Below, piece by piece: positions 43,655 through 52,228 of a stretch of DNA of 64,000 nucleotides. The notes under the pieces are model-generated. The model did no database searches. It was not told the DNA's origin and saw only the letters and a program-made list of their open reading frames with translations. Both the position numbers and the translations under genes were made by a program. The number at the start of each line of letters is the position of its first letter. Position 1 is the stretch's first letter. Source of the DNA: Meiothermus sp. CFH 77666 (GTDB lineage Bacteria; Deinococcota; Deinococci; Deinococcales; Thermaceae); NCBI RefSeq assembly GCF_017497985.1, contig NZ_JAGDFV010000015.1, forward strand, positions 22,004 to 86,003, written 5' to 3'.

Positions 43655-44619
43655 TGCGAGCCGTGGTGCTGGAGGACTTCGGCCAGCTCAACCTCCGGGA
43701 GCTACCCCCCCCAGAGGAGGGCGGGGTGCTCCTGCAGGTGGCGGCCTGCGGAGTCTGCGGTAGCGACCTGAGTGTCTACAAAGGGAGCCCGGCCATGCGG
43801 GCCCGCTGGCGTCCACCGCTGGTGCTGGGCCACGAAATCGCCGCCACCGTACTGGAAGGCCCGCCGGACTGGATGGGGCGGGGGGTGGCGGTGAACCCAT
43901 TGGTGGCCTGCGGCCAGTGCGACCTCTGCCGGCGGGGGCTCTCCAACCTCTGCCCGGAGCGCACCAACGTGGGCTTTCACCATCCGGGGGGGTTTGCCCA
44001 GCAGATCCGGCTGCCCCTCCGGCAGCTCTACCGCTTACCCGAGGGGCTCCCCTTGTGGAAAGGGGCCCTCTGCGAGCCGCTGGCGGTGGCGCTGCGGGCC
44101 GTGGAGCTGGCCGGAGCGGTGCTGGGGCGGCGGGTGCTGGTGCTGGGCGGGGGGGCCATCGGCACCCTGGCGGCCTGGCTGTTGAGCCGGGCGGGAGCGC
44201 GGGTTTCTGTGGCCGAGCGCAACCCCTTGCGGCGGGAATGGCTGGGCACGCTGGGCTTTGTGGACGAAGTGCTGGAGGCCCCGGAAGGCAGCTTCGCGGT
44301 GGCGCTGGACTGCGTTGGGAGCGCCTCTACCGTAAAGCTGGCTACAGGCGCGGTGGAACCCGGCGGGGTGGTGGTGCTGGTGGGCCTCGAGGCCACCGAA
44401 GCCCCCTTACCCCTGCAGCGCGTGGTGTTGCAGGAAATCACTCTCAAAGGGGCTTACGTCTTCACCCACGACGACTTCGCCCGGGCCGTGGAGCTGGTGG
44501 CCCACCTGCCAAACGAGCTGGTGGTAGTGCGGCCCTTCGCGCGTTATCAGGAGACCTTCAGCGATCTGCTTCAAGGAAGGTTGTCCCAGGCTAAAGCGGT
44601 GCTGGTGTGGGAGGAATGA
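43654..44619 (+). CDS. Zinc-type MDR dehydrogenase, probable quinate/shikimate dehydrogenase
   Basis: This 321-residue medium-chain dehydrogenase retains the catalytic zinc ligands (CGVCGSD, GHE) and the four-Cys structural zinc (CGQCDLCRRGLSNLC), then the VLVLGGGAIGTLAAWLL Rossmann motif. It lies between the transporter and QuiC1 with overlapping stops and starts, so it probably oxidises the imported hydroaromatic alcohol to the 3-dehydro acid that QuiC1 uses. Known quinate/shikimate dehydrogenases are AroE-like or PQQ enzymes, so this would be a non-orthologous replacement (inference). The substrate could also be another cyclitol. Confidence 0.75.
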   Translation: MRAVVLEDFGQLNLRELPPPEEGGVLLQVAACGVCGSDLSVYKGSPAMRARWRPPLVLGHEIAATVLEGPPDWMGRGVAVNPLVACGQCDLCRRGLSNLCPERTNVGFHHPGGFAQQIRLPLRQLYRLPEGLPLWKGALCEPLAVALRAVELAGAVLGRRVLVLGGGAIGTLAAWLLSRAGARVSVAERNPLRREWLGTLGFVDEVLEAPEGSFAVALDCVGSASTVKLATGAVEPGGVVVLVGLEATEAPLPLQRVVLQEITLKGAYVFTHDDFARAVELVAHLPNELVVVRPFARYQETFSDLLQGRLSQAKAVLVWEE

Positions 44620-46430
44620 TGCGTACCTCGATTGCTACAGTGTCCCTTAGCGGAGATCTGAAGGGCAAGCTCGAGGCCATCGCGGCGGCGGGCTTCGAGG
44701 GGGTGGAACTCTTCGAGCAAGACCTGCTCACCTTCGACGGCTCCCCCCAAGCGGTCGGCACGTTTATCCGAAGCTTGGGCCTTACCCTGGTGGCCCTCCA
44801 ACCCTTCCGCGACTTCGAGGGCCTGCCCGAGCCCGAACGCAGCCGGGCCTTCGAGCGGGCTGAGCGCAAGTTCGATCTGATGGAGGCCCTGGGCACCGAC
44901 CTTCTACTGGTCTGCTCCAATGTTTCGCCCAAAAGCCTGGCGGGCCTCGAGCGGGCTGCCGAAGATCTCTACGAGCTGGCTGAACGGGCCCGGCGGCGGG
45001 GGATGCGGGTAGGCTTCGAGGCCCTGGCCTGGGGACGGCACATCCACGACTACCGCGACGCCTGGGAGGTGGTGCGCCGGGCCGACCACCCCAGCCTGGG
45101 GGCTGTGCTGGACAGCTTCCACATCCTGGCCCAAGACCTGCCCCTCTCCACCGTCCCCCGCATTCCGCCGGAAAAGATCTTCCTGGTACAGGTAGCTGAC
45201 GCGCCCCGGCTGGAGATGGGCCTGTTGCCCTGGAGCCGCCACTTCCGCAACCTGCCGGGACAGGGCCAGCTTCCCCTACAAAGCTTCATGCAGGCCCTGG
45301 AGGACGCCCGCTACCAGGGCTTTGTCTCACTGGAGATCTTCAACGACCAGTTCCGCTCGGCCTCCCCGCGCGAGGTAGCCCAGGACGGCTACCGCTCACT
45401 CATCTACCTGCAAGAGCTGCGCGAGCCCCAAACCCTGCCGCCCCCACCCGCAAACCTGGGGGTGGGATTTGTGGAGTTTGCCCTGAGCGAAGGGGAGGCC
45501 GCCGAGTTAGAAGACCTGCTCGGGCGGCTGGGCTTTGCCTGCACCCACGCCCACCCCACCCGCCAGGTTCGCCTATGGCAGCAGGGGCAGGCCCGCTTCC
45601 TGGTCAACGCTGATGCCGAGGGCTTCGCCCACGCCTATCACCTGCTGCACGGGCCCTCGGTGTGTGCCATCGGCCTCGAGGTGACCGACCTCTCCCAGGC
45701 CCTGGCCCGCGCCCGGGCCTACCGCGCCCCCCTCCTGGAGCCCGCCGACTGGCCCTTGCCGGCCCTGGGGGGGCTCGAGGGCAGCCTGCTTTATCTGCTC
45801 GAGCCCGGCACCCCCTGGACAGAGACCCTGAGACCGCTCCACCCACCCCCCGTCCGGCCCCACCTTACCCGCATTGACCACATCGCCCAGGTCATGCCCC
45901 CCGCCCAGCTTCTCTCCTGGCGGCTCTTCTACCGCACCGTGCTGGGCCTTTCGGCCAGCGACCTCACCGAGATCCCCGACCCCAAGGGCCTCATCGAAAG
46001 CCAGGCCTTGCAGAACCCCGAGCGCACCCTGCGGCTGGTGCTCAACGCTTCCCAGCACACCGAAACCCTGGCCTCCCGCTTCCTGAACGCCTACTACGGT
46101 GGCGGGGTGCAGCACATCGCTTTAGAGACCCCGGATATCTTCGCCGCGCTAAAGGCCCTGGAAAAAGCAGGCGTGGCGCTTCTGCCCATTCCCGAGACCT
46201 ATTACCTCGACCTGGAGGCCCGCTACGGGCTGGATAAGAGCCTGCTCGAGGCTCTCCAGCAGCACAACCTCCTCTACGAGCAGAGCGAGGAGGGTGAGTT
46301 CTTCCAGGCCTACACAGACGCCTTTGCCGGACGCTTTTTCTTCGAGATCGTGGAGCGGCGCGACTACGATGGCTTTGGGGCCTCCAACGCCTCGGTGCGG
46401 ATTGCTGCCCAGCTACGCCAACTTTCCTGA
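44619..46430 (+). CDS. quiC1: Bipartite 3-dehydroshikimate dehydratase (DSD + HPPD-like domains)
   Basis: This 603-residue protein has a TIM-barrel dehydratase half (RTSIATVSLSGDLKGKLEAIAAAGF at the start; metal-site segments GFEALAWGRHIHDY and FVSLEIFND) fused to a vicinal-oxygen-chelate half like 4-hydroxyphenylpyruvate dioxygenase. The HPPD half keeps the iron ligands in LTRIDHIAQ, VQHIALET and FFFEIVERR. This two-part layout is known from Pseudomonas QuiC1, which makes protocatechuate. ATG 44619 is four bases from GGAGG; an ATG at 44616 overlaps the upstream stop. Its product feeds the divergent pca operon. Confidence 0.92.
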   Translation: MRTSIATVSLSGDLKGKLEAIAAAGFEGVELFEQDLLTFDGSPQAVGTFIRSLGLTLVALQPFRDFEGLPEPERSRAFERAERKFDLMEALGTDLLLVCSNVSPKSLAGLERAAEDLYELAERARRRGMRVGFEALAWGRHIHDYRDAWEVVRRADHPSLGAVLDSFHILAQDLPLSTVPRIPPEKIFLVQVADAPRLEMGLLPWSRHFRNLPGQGQLPLQSFMQALEDARYQGFVSLEIFNDQFRSASPREVAQDGYRSLIYLQELREPQTLPPPPANLGVGFVEFALSEGEAAELEDLLGRLGFACTHAHPTRQVRLWQQGQARFLVNADAEGFAHAYHLLHGPSVCAIGLEVTDLSQALARARAYRAPLLEPADWPLPALGGLEGSLLYLLEPGTPWTETLRPLHPPPVRPHLTRIDHIAQVMPPAQLLSWRLFYRTVLGLSASDLTEIPDPKGLIESQALQNPERTLRLVLNASQHTETLASRFLNAYYGGGVQHIALETPDIFAALKALEKAGVALLPIPETYYLDLEARYGLDKSLLEALQQHNLLYEQSEEGEFFQAYTDAFAGRFFFEIVERRDYDGFGASNASVRIAAQLRQLS

Positions 46431-46440
46431 AGCGGTTCTT

Positions 46441-46553
46441 ATACCAGCTCTGCGCGTGAGCGGCGCTAAACGCGCCCCTCACTTGCCGCGCCAGGGGGCG
46501 CGTCCGAGGGACTTGTATATCGCTTTTGGGTCACTTCTAAGCAGATTTGGTAT
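46441..46553. mobile_element. 113-bp MITE-like element, copy 2
   Basis: An inverted copy of 28824-28936 with few differences. It starts ten bases after the quiC1 stop codon. In its own orientation both copies are flanked by TA on one side and AA on the other. Confidence 0.8.
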
Positions 46554-46728
46554 TAGAGCGCTCTTCACAAAGATGAAGCTCTCCGGGTTAAGAATCCTTT
46601 GTCCCAGACCAGACGGTTGCTGCCTGGGTGGATGGCATCGTCTGGGAAGCGGTTTGCTATTCTCGTATCCCTCGGATCCAAACCGCAAACCGCCCTGGAT
46701 TTGGCAGCACAGGCCTTGTCGCTCTTGG

Positions 46729-46761
46729 AAAAAAGGAGGAGCCCTCGAAATGAGGGCTCCT
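46729..46761 (-). terminator. Intrinsic terminator of the SLH protein gene
   Basis: On the minus strand a perfect 10-base-pair stem (AGGAGCCCTC with GAGGGCTCCT, 5-base loop) is followed by CCTTTTTT. It ends the SLH gene 17 bases after its stop. The 170 bases between here and the MITE hold nothing I can assign. Confidence 0.88.
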
Positions 46762-46777
46762 GATGATCAAGGAGAGT

Positions 46778-48040
46778 TTAGAAGTTAAGCTTCAAGCCTG
46801 CACGGGCTCCCAGGCCAAAGTTACCTCCCTGCTCGAAGCGGGGGTTGCCTTCCACAAACAGGCCCAGCGGGCCAAACAGGTTGAGATCGAGCCCCACGGC
46901 GGCGCTGCCGTAGATGGGGTTGGCCAGGGCGGGCAGGAAGCGGGCGCCCACGCCCAGGTAGGGGCTCAAGAGGCCGCTCCCAAAGTGGCGGGTCAGGTAG
47001 GCTTCGAGGCCCAGGGCCTGGGTGCCCAGGTTGTAGTCCAGGCCGGCCCGCAGACCGAAGCCCAGGAAGACCTCGCGTGCACCCACCATCCCACTGATGG
47101 CCAGGTTGTTGCTGCTGAAGATGCCGCCCGCAGGTTGGGGGATGACGCCCAGTGCGGCGCCAGCGCCCAGGTAGAAGTTACGCGCCGGGGGTGCGGGGGG
47201 CGTGACCGGCGGTGCAGGCCGTACTTCGGGCTGTGGCTGCGGTTGAGGCTGGGGCTGGGGTGCGGGTTGCTGGGCCTGCTGGCGCAGCTCGCCCACCTGG
47301 CCTTGCAGGGTGGTGACCTGATTGCTGAGGCCGCGCACCTGCTCTTCCAGCGCCGCCACGCGGGCGGCATCGGGACGGTTGCGAATCTGCTCTTCCAGCG
47401 TGGCGATGCGGCGCTCGAGGGCGACCGCATCCACCGGCGCGGTAGGCGCTGCCGGGGCCTGGCTCAGACGCTGAACCTGCTGCTCGAGGGCCGCGATGCG
47501 GGCCTGAAGTTCCGCCGGGGTGGGGCCTGCTGGCTGGGTGGGTTGGGCTGGTTGCGGGGCCTGGGCCAGCCGCTGAACCTGCTGCTCGAGGGCCGCCAGG
47601 CGCTGCTCGAGGGCTGCCGCCCGTTGGCTGGTCTCGATGGCCCGCTTGACCTCGGCCTCGAGGGCGGCCAGCTTACCGGCCTGATCCTGGCTGGTGCGCT
47701 CCAAAGCGGCAAAGCGCTGCCGGAGCTGCTCTAGCTCGGGCGCTACTTCCTGGGCGCCCCGCTCAACGGCCAGGCGGCACTCGGGCCGGGTGGTCTCGAG
47801 GCGGTTGGTCTGGTAGAGGCGGAAGAAAATCAGGGCGGCCTGGTAGCGGGTCAGGTTCTGGTTGCCCCGGAAGGTGCCATCCGGGAAACCCTCAATCAAA
47901 CCGCACTGCACGGCAAATTCCACGGCCTGGCGGGCCCAGTGCCCCGCAGGGATATCCCGAAACTGGGTCTGAGCGTTTGCAAACACACCAAAGAATGCGC
48001 TCATTACAAGGGTAAAAATGGCGAGTCGGCTTTTTTGCAT
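46778..48040 (-). CDS. SLH-domain outer envelope protein with coiled coil and beta barrel
   Basis: This 420-residue protein has a signal peptide ending FGVFANAQ. One SLH domain follows (FRDIPAGHWARQAVEFAVQCGLIEGFPDGTFRGNQNLTRYQAA, about residues 27-75), then a long heptad coiled coil with repeated LEQQVQRL units (90-230), a Pro/Gln linker (PQPQPQPQP) and a C-terminal ~145-residue beta barrel ending in Phe. Thermus/Deinococcus proteins of this layout tie the outer membrane to the cell wall. AAGGAGG five bases before the ATG and a strong terminator suggest high expression. Confidence 0.9.
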   Translation of the reverse strand: MQKSRLAIFTLVMSAFFGVFANAQTQFRDIPAGHWARQAVEFAVQCGLIEGFPDGTFRGNQNLTRYQAALIFFRLYQTNRLETTRPECRLAVERGAQEVAPELEQLRQRFAALERTSQDQAGKLAALEAEVKRAIETSQRAAALEQRLAALEQQVQRLAQAPQPAQPTQPAGPTPAELQARIAALEQQVQRLSQAPAAPTAPVDAVALERRIATLEEQIRNRPDAARVAALEEQVRGLSNQVTTLQGQVGELRQQAQQPAPQPQPQPQPQPEVRPAPPVTPPAPPARNFYLGAGAALGVIPQPAGGIFSSNNLAISGMVGAREVFLGFGLRAGLDYNLGTQALGLEAYLTRHFGSGLLSPYLGVGARFLPALANPIYGSAAVGLDLNLFGPLGLFVEGNPRFEQGGNFGLGARAGLKLNF

Positions 48041-48496
48041 GAAAACCTCCTTTTTGAGCCAAACTTTGAAAAGCCAAGAGGGTCTTGGCCTCGTCCCCTA
48101 CGCTACGCAGCCAACGTGAAGGCCCAGCTTAGTCAGCCTATAAGCGGAATTGGGAACTTTATCACCCATTTCATGTTTCGGACTTCCTGCCTGGGCCGAA
48201 CGCCAGCCCAAGCCGGGGCGCAAATCAAACGAGCTGCAGGATGGAAGTCGCAGCAAGCATGTGGTTCCAATTTCATCAGAGCACTCAACTTTGATGAATC
48301 CACACCCGGCAACACCCAGGGCCGAAAGCCAAAGTTTCTGCGAGGCGCATGGGGGTCGTTGTAACAATCGTAGTTTCTGACGGAGTTTCATGGCCTCGAG
48401 CCCAGTACACCATCTACCCAACCCGCATTTTATGAAAGCGAAATAATGGCTAAATGAACGCAAAATTATGGCATTTGCGCGTATACTTACGTTGGT
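48041..48496. other. Intergenic region SLH protein / LysM hydrolase
   Basis: 455 bases between divergent genes, no gene supportable. A short hairpin CCAAGA-GGG-TCTTGG (48074-48088) would lie in the 5' leader of the SLH mRNA. TATACT at 48482-48487 is a likely -10 for the LysM gene, nine bases before its ATG. Confidence 0.45.
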
Positions 48497-49423
48497 ATGC
48501 GCCTAAATGCTGTGTGGCCCTGGCTTGTTGCAATAGCGCTGGCCCAGAGCGCACCCACCTATACGGTGCAGCGCGGCGACACCTTGTTCTCGATTGCCAA
48601 ACGCCACGATACCACCGTGGAAATTCTGATGCGGCTCAACAGCCTGAGCGATGCCACCCTGAGCGTGGGGCAGGTGCTGCAACTGCCACCCCGGGTGGTA
48701 CAGCACACCGTGCAGCGCGGCGATACGCTGTTTTCCATCGCCCGCCACTATGGCTCTTCGGTGCAGGCCATCCAGCAAGAAAACAACCTCGAGGGCACCA
48801 CCCTATCGCTGGGGCAGGTGCTCCGGATTCCCCAGGTGAGTGTGGCGGCCCCCAGCAACCCTCCTGCAAACCCCTCTGCATCCAACCCGTCCCCCGCTAG
48901 CCCCAACCCCGCCCCACCCCCAGGCTCCTCGGCCAACCTGGTGAACTCGACCCCGCTGCCGAGTCCCACCCCACCCCAACCGGCCCCCGAACCGGCCCCG
49001 CAGCCCCAGCCCAGCCAGCCTGCCGACACCGACTACGACCCCACTCATCCCCTGATCCTGGTGGTGCTCAAATACCTGGGGCTGCCCTACGTGTTTGGGG
49101 CCAACTCCGACCGCGCGGTGGATTGTTCGGCGTTTGTCCAGCAGGTCTATGCCGAGGTGGGCATCAAGGTGCCCCGCACCAGCCGCGAACAATGGGTAAC
49201 CCTCACCACCGTGCAAGGGGCCATGCGCCAGGGGGATCTGGTGTTTTTCAGCTTTGGGGGCCGCCAGATTGACCACGTGGGCATCTACCTGGGCCGGGGG
49301 GTGTTTGCCCATGCCAACAGCTATGGCAGCCGCGTGGTGATCGAAAGCCTGGACAGCCCCTACTACAAGCGCGTATACCGGGGGGCCAAGCGGGTGGAGG
49401 CGTTGCAGGTGGTGCGCCCGTAG
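48497..49423 (+). CDS. LysM-NlpC/P60 cell-wall hydrolase
   Basis: This 308-residue secreted protein has a signal peptide (to ~18) and two LysM repeats (YTVQRGDTLFSIAKRHDTT and HTVQRGDTLFSIARHYGSS, to ~112). A Pro/Ser/Ala-rich linker (115-175) precedes an NlpC/P60 domain with Cys in AVDCSAFVQQVYAEVG, His in QIDHVGIYLG and HANS. It should cut stem peptides of peptidoglycan. Near-leaderless start from TATACT. It is convergent with nothing; the next 1 kb is sparse. Confidence 0.93.
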   Translation: MRLNAVWPWLVAIALAQSAPTYTVQRGDTLFSIAKRHDTTVEILMRLNSLSDATLSVGQVLQLPPRVVQHTVQRGDTLFSIARHYGSSVQAIQQENNLEGTTLSLGQVLRIPQVSVAAPSNPPANPSASNPSPASPNPAPPPGSSANLVNSTPLPSPTPPQPAPEPAPQPQPSQPADTDYDPTHPLILVVLKYLGLPYVFGANSDRAVDCSAFVQQVYAEVGIKVPRTSREQWVTLTTVQGAMRQGDLVFFSFGGRQIDHVGIYLGRGVFAHANSYGSRVVIESLDSPYYKRVYRGAKRVEALQVVRP

Positions 49424-49818
49424 CTGCGCCGAAGGCGGCGTCGTAAAGAGGCCCGCACAGGGTCGCAGGTTTGGCGGCGCCTGTCGCTGCTTTGTCCTTG
49501 CTCTTTCTTGCGAAAGTAGTTTTCTGCCTGCATGGCGGGAGATCGAGGGTAAGCCAGCCGGGCGCTGCGTTGTGCAACGAAGGGCGGCCGTTCATAGCCG
49601 TGAGCAGGCTGCTTTCACTTCACCTTTACCCACCCCCCATCCAGGGGGAGGAGTTAAGGACAGAAACACGACTTTCGCCGGAAGTCTTTTCTTATCAGTA
49701 TGGTGCAAGGGTTTCAAACCTATCCTCGAGCAGCCATACTCGTCGCTCTGCATCAATATCCACCCCTCGGAAAAATTCACGACAAGTATTGTCGCGCTCG
49801 AGCCCCACACTGTCGGGC
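49424..49818. other. Sparse region with an operator-like palindrome
   Basis: No gene is supportable here; open frames lack family features. CGACAA-GTA-TTGTCG (49780-49794) is a perfect 15-base palindrome, and TATTGT inside it can serve as a -10 for the small peptide gene downstream. Confidence 0.45.
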
Positions 49819-49881
49819 GTGGAAAACAACCACCGCATCCCAAGCACCCCTGTTGGCATCGACAAAAAGACCTCTGGCTGG

Positions 49882-50007
49882 TTGAAAGGCGGAATTGTAT
49901 TATGGCTGGCCCTGTTGACCCTGGCAGTACAACCAGGCTTTGGAACGCTTGTGCAGTCGGCCCCTGTTATAGCAGGGGATGGACCCAAGTGCTGCACCGG
50001 TGGCTAA
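49882..50007 (+). CDS. Candidate small secreted Cys-Cys peptide
   Basis: A TTG start would give a 41-residue peptide: Lys2, a hydrophobic core (GGIVLWLALLTLAVQPGFG), then a tail VIAGDGPKCCTGG with paired cysteines at the end. This looks like a signal peptide plus a short mature peptide. A GTG at 49819 would extend it to 62 residues, 25 bases after the palindrome at 49780-49794. No Shine-Dalgarno is visible for the TTG, so the start is uncertain. It precedes a TPR-winged-helix regulator. Family unknown to me. Confidence 0.4.
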   Translation: MKGGIVLWLALLTLAVQPGFGTLVQSAPVIAGDGPKCCTGG

Positions 50008-50275
50008 GCCACTCCACAGTAAGCTTGTTAAGGGGCCATATGCAGGTTAAGCCAGTCACTACCTTCAGTACACAGCCGTACAAATACTTTTACAGATGTG
50101 TCCATTTCGGTTGAGCTGCACGGCTATGCCACGGCCCATGCTGTGTTCTCTGGCAGAAGCCGAAGCGGACGTCTTTTCGTTGCTCCCCTATGTCGTAGGG
50201 GAGGTCAGGTGGGGTTGCCGACCTGTACCTTCATGCAGCTTCCAGATTCAGGGCCTTGTCCAATACCCTCCCCCG

Positions 50276-50304
50276 CCCTCCCTACGTGGTAGGGAGGGGG
50301 TTTT
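50276..50304 (+). terminator. Probable intrinsic terminator upstream of the TPR regulator
   Basis: A 10-base-pair perfect stem with a 3-base loop, then GGTTTT. It would end the transcript of the candidate peptide region before the regulator's own promoter. Confidence 0.55.
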
Positions 50305-50478
50305 AGGGCTATAGCTCATGAAAACCATCGAAGTGTATGGGTATCTATACGACGCTGTATTCAGTACGTGCTCATGCTTACCGCGGGAGCCCCGACAAAC
50401 GACATGCATCCAATAAAGACTCGCAGTCCAAACCGGTGAAAAATCCACAGGTAGGCCATAGGGCTTCCCCGAATTTTT

Positions 50479-50484
50479 TATTAT
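50479..50484 (+). promoter_or_regulatory. Leaderless -10 box of the TPR regulator
   Basis: TATTAT, then GAGCGC, then GTG at 50491, in an AT-rich patch (a T6 run precedes it). Confidence 0.55.
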
Positions 50485-50490
50485 GAGCGC

Positions 50491-52110
50491 GTGCACAGCA
50501 AAGACGTCCAGAACCTTCGAACCAGCATAGGCGCCTTGCTCGAGCACCACCCAGCCAGCTTGGCCCAGGTGTTGGCGCGTATGGTGCGCGGGGCCGATGG
50601 CTACGCGGCTGCGAAAAACCTGGTGGAAGAGGCTTTTGCGCTGTTGCCGACCGACTTTCTAAGGCAGCACCCCGAGGTGGCGGCCCTGTATGCACGTACC
50701 CTTTGCAGCGCTCGAATGCACCAGACCCTGCTCGATCTCACCGACTCCCTCCATCTGCCCCAGCCCGCCCAGGCCAGGGTGCAACTGTTTCGCAGTTGGG
50801 CCCTTTTGCGTACCCGGCGAACCACGGAGGCGCTGGCGCTTTTGCAGGCCATTGAAAGCGATTTGGATCCAGAGGATCGGGGATTGTGGCTGCGTTTCCA
50901 AGCCGATGCCCTGGCCTATTTGAACCAGCCCGGCTGGGCGGAGGTTTTTACCCAGGCCCGGCAAGCCTTGCGTGGGGGCGCTTTAGGCCGCTGCTTGATG
51001 GACTGGGGCAACCATCATTTCCGTTTGGGTGAGGTGGGTCTGGCCCGGAGCCTGTGGGCCGAAGCACTGGCCCACCTCACCCACGACCCCTACTACCTGG
51101 CCTGGCTGCACCACAGCCTGGGCATCACCGTACTGCATACCCAACCCACCGAGGCCGAACGGCACCTGCTGCAAGCCGTAGAACTGAGCAAACATAAAGA
51201 AGCGGAGGAGTTCCGTGCCAGAGCCCTGTGCGGCCTGGGGGCGGTGCGCCGGGTGCTGGGGGAATGGGAGCGGGCCCTGTTTAGCTACCAGCAGGCTGCC
51301 AGGGTGGCCTCTGAGCCCGACGACCTGCAAGAAGCCTACTGGGGCATGGGCTATGCCTACCGCTTGAGTGGTCGACCAGCCGAAGCCATGGGCTGCTTTT
51401 GGAAAGCCCACGCTGCCGAGCCTGCCGATACGCTGTACGTGGACATCGCCATCACCTACCTGATGCTGGGCAACCCCGGCGGGGCCGAGGCCGCGCTGAG
51501 CCAGGCCCTGCAAATCGCCGGGCGCGATGCGGTGAAGGCCCAGCTTGCGCGGGCTGAGCTGGCCCGGCAGCAGGGGCAGACAGCGACCCTCGAGGCCATC
51601 CTGAAGTCCCTGGATTGGCGCCAACCCTGGTTGCAAGAAGAACGTTACTGCTTACCCGCACTATTTGCGGAGGCCAAACGTCGTGGGTATCCTGCTCTAC
51701 CCAGATCAAAAGCCAAACCCCCGCTAGTCGAGGTTCGCGCCTATGGCCTTTTGCGGGTGAAGGTTAACGGGCGGGAGATTCCCCTGGCCCCCACCAGCCG
51801 GGCAGCGGAGGTTCTGGTGTTGCTGCTGGAGCATGGGGGAGAGGCCACCCTCGATCAGCTGGCCGAGCAGCTCTACCCCGAAAAATCCAACCGGCGGCAA
51901 GCTGGTCAGGCCATCTGGCCGCACCTTGAGCGATTGCGCGAAGCGCTGGGGTGGGAGGGCAGCGTGAAAGCCGCCAATGGAACCTACCGCCTAGACCCGC
52001 AGGCCCGCTGGCGCTACGAATTACAGAAGCCCGGCAAGAGAAGAGGCCAGTTCCTGGAAGGAATCTACAGCAACTGGGTTCAGGCCCGCCGCGAGGAGTT
52101 GTCCTGGTGA
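50491..52110 (+). CDS. TPR-repeat regulator with C-terminal SARP-like winged helix
   Basis: This 539-residue cytoplasmic protein is helical from 1 to ~400 with tetratricopeptide-like repeats (for example AEEFRARALCGLGAVRRVLGEWERALFSYQQAARVA). It ends with an OmpR/SARP-type winged helix, VRAYGLLRVKVNGREIPLAPTSRAAEVLVLLLEHGGEATLDQLAEQLYPEKS (about 412-500). Usual SARP/BTAD activators have the winged helix first; here the order is reversed. TPR regulators often sense peptides or protein partners. It is leaderless and lies upstream of the CRISPR locus regulator on the same strand. Target unknown. Confidence 0.75.
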   Translation: MHSKDVQNLRTSIGALLEHHPASLAQVLARMVRGADGYAAAKNLVEEAFALLPTDFLRQHPEVAALYARTLCSARMHQTLLDLTDSLHLPQPAQARVQLFRSWALLRTRRTTEALALLQAIESDLDPEDRGLWLRFQADALAYLNQPGWAEVFTQARQALRGGALGRCLMDWGNHHFRLGEVGLARSLWAEALAHLTHDPYYLAWLHHSLGITVLHTQPTEAERHLLQAVELSKHKEAEEFRARALCGLGAVRRVLGEWERALFSYQQAARVASEPDDLQEAYWGMGYAYRLSGRPAEAMGCFWKAHAAEPADTLYVDIAITYLMLGNPGGAEAALSQALQIAGRDAVKAQLARAELARQQGQTATLEAILKSLDWRQPWLQEERYCLPALFAEAKRRGYPALPRSKAKPPLVEVRAYGLLRVKVNGREIPLAPTSRAAEVLVLLLEHGGEATLDQLAEQLYPEKSNRRQAGQAIWPHLERLREALGWEGSVKAANGTYRLDPQARWRYELQKPGKRRGQFLEGIYSNWVQARREELSW

Positions 52111-52158
52111 CCGGCCAGCTATTTCACCTTGAGTGAAGAGATGTCAATATTCCTAAGT

Positions 52159-52197
52159 AAAAACGGCCGGTTTTTGTAATTTCGACATCTTTTCGAC
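52159..52197. promoter_or_regulatory. Regulatory elements upstream of the WYL regulator
   Basis: A small hairpin AAAAAC...GTTTTT (52159-52175) may end the upstream transcript. Two direct repeats TTTCGAC (52180-52186, 52191-52197) spaced by 11 bases, one helical turn, could be an operator for the WYL protein. Confidence 0.4.
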
Positions 52198-52228
52198 GCT
52201 GCATTACTAAACTTCCAAATGAAGCTGT

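Larger units (their letters stand above)
50008..50490. other. Non-coding stretch with two similar hairpins before the TPR regulator
   Basis: No gene is supportable. CTCCCCTA-TGTCG-TAGGGGAG lies near 50184-50204 and CCCTCCCTAC-GTG-GTAGGGAGGG at 50276-50298; the second is followed by GGTTTT, as in an intrinsic terminator on the plus strand. Confidence 0.45.

Noticed and set aside
49471..49818. Long upstream extension of the candidate peptide frame
   Set aside because: Ser/Arg/Pro-rich sequence without domain features; only the last 41-62 codons look like a real product.
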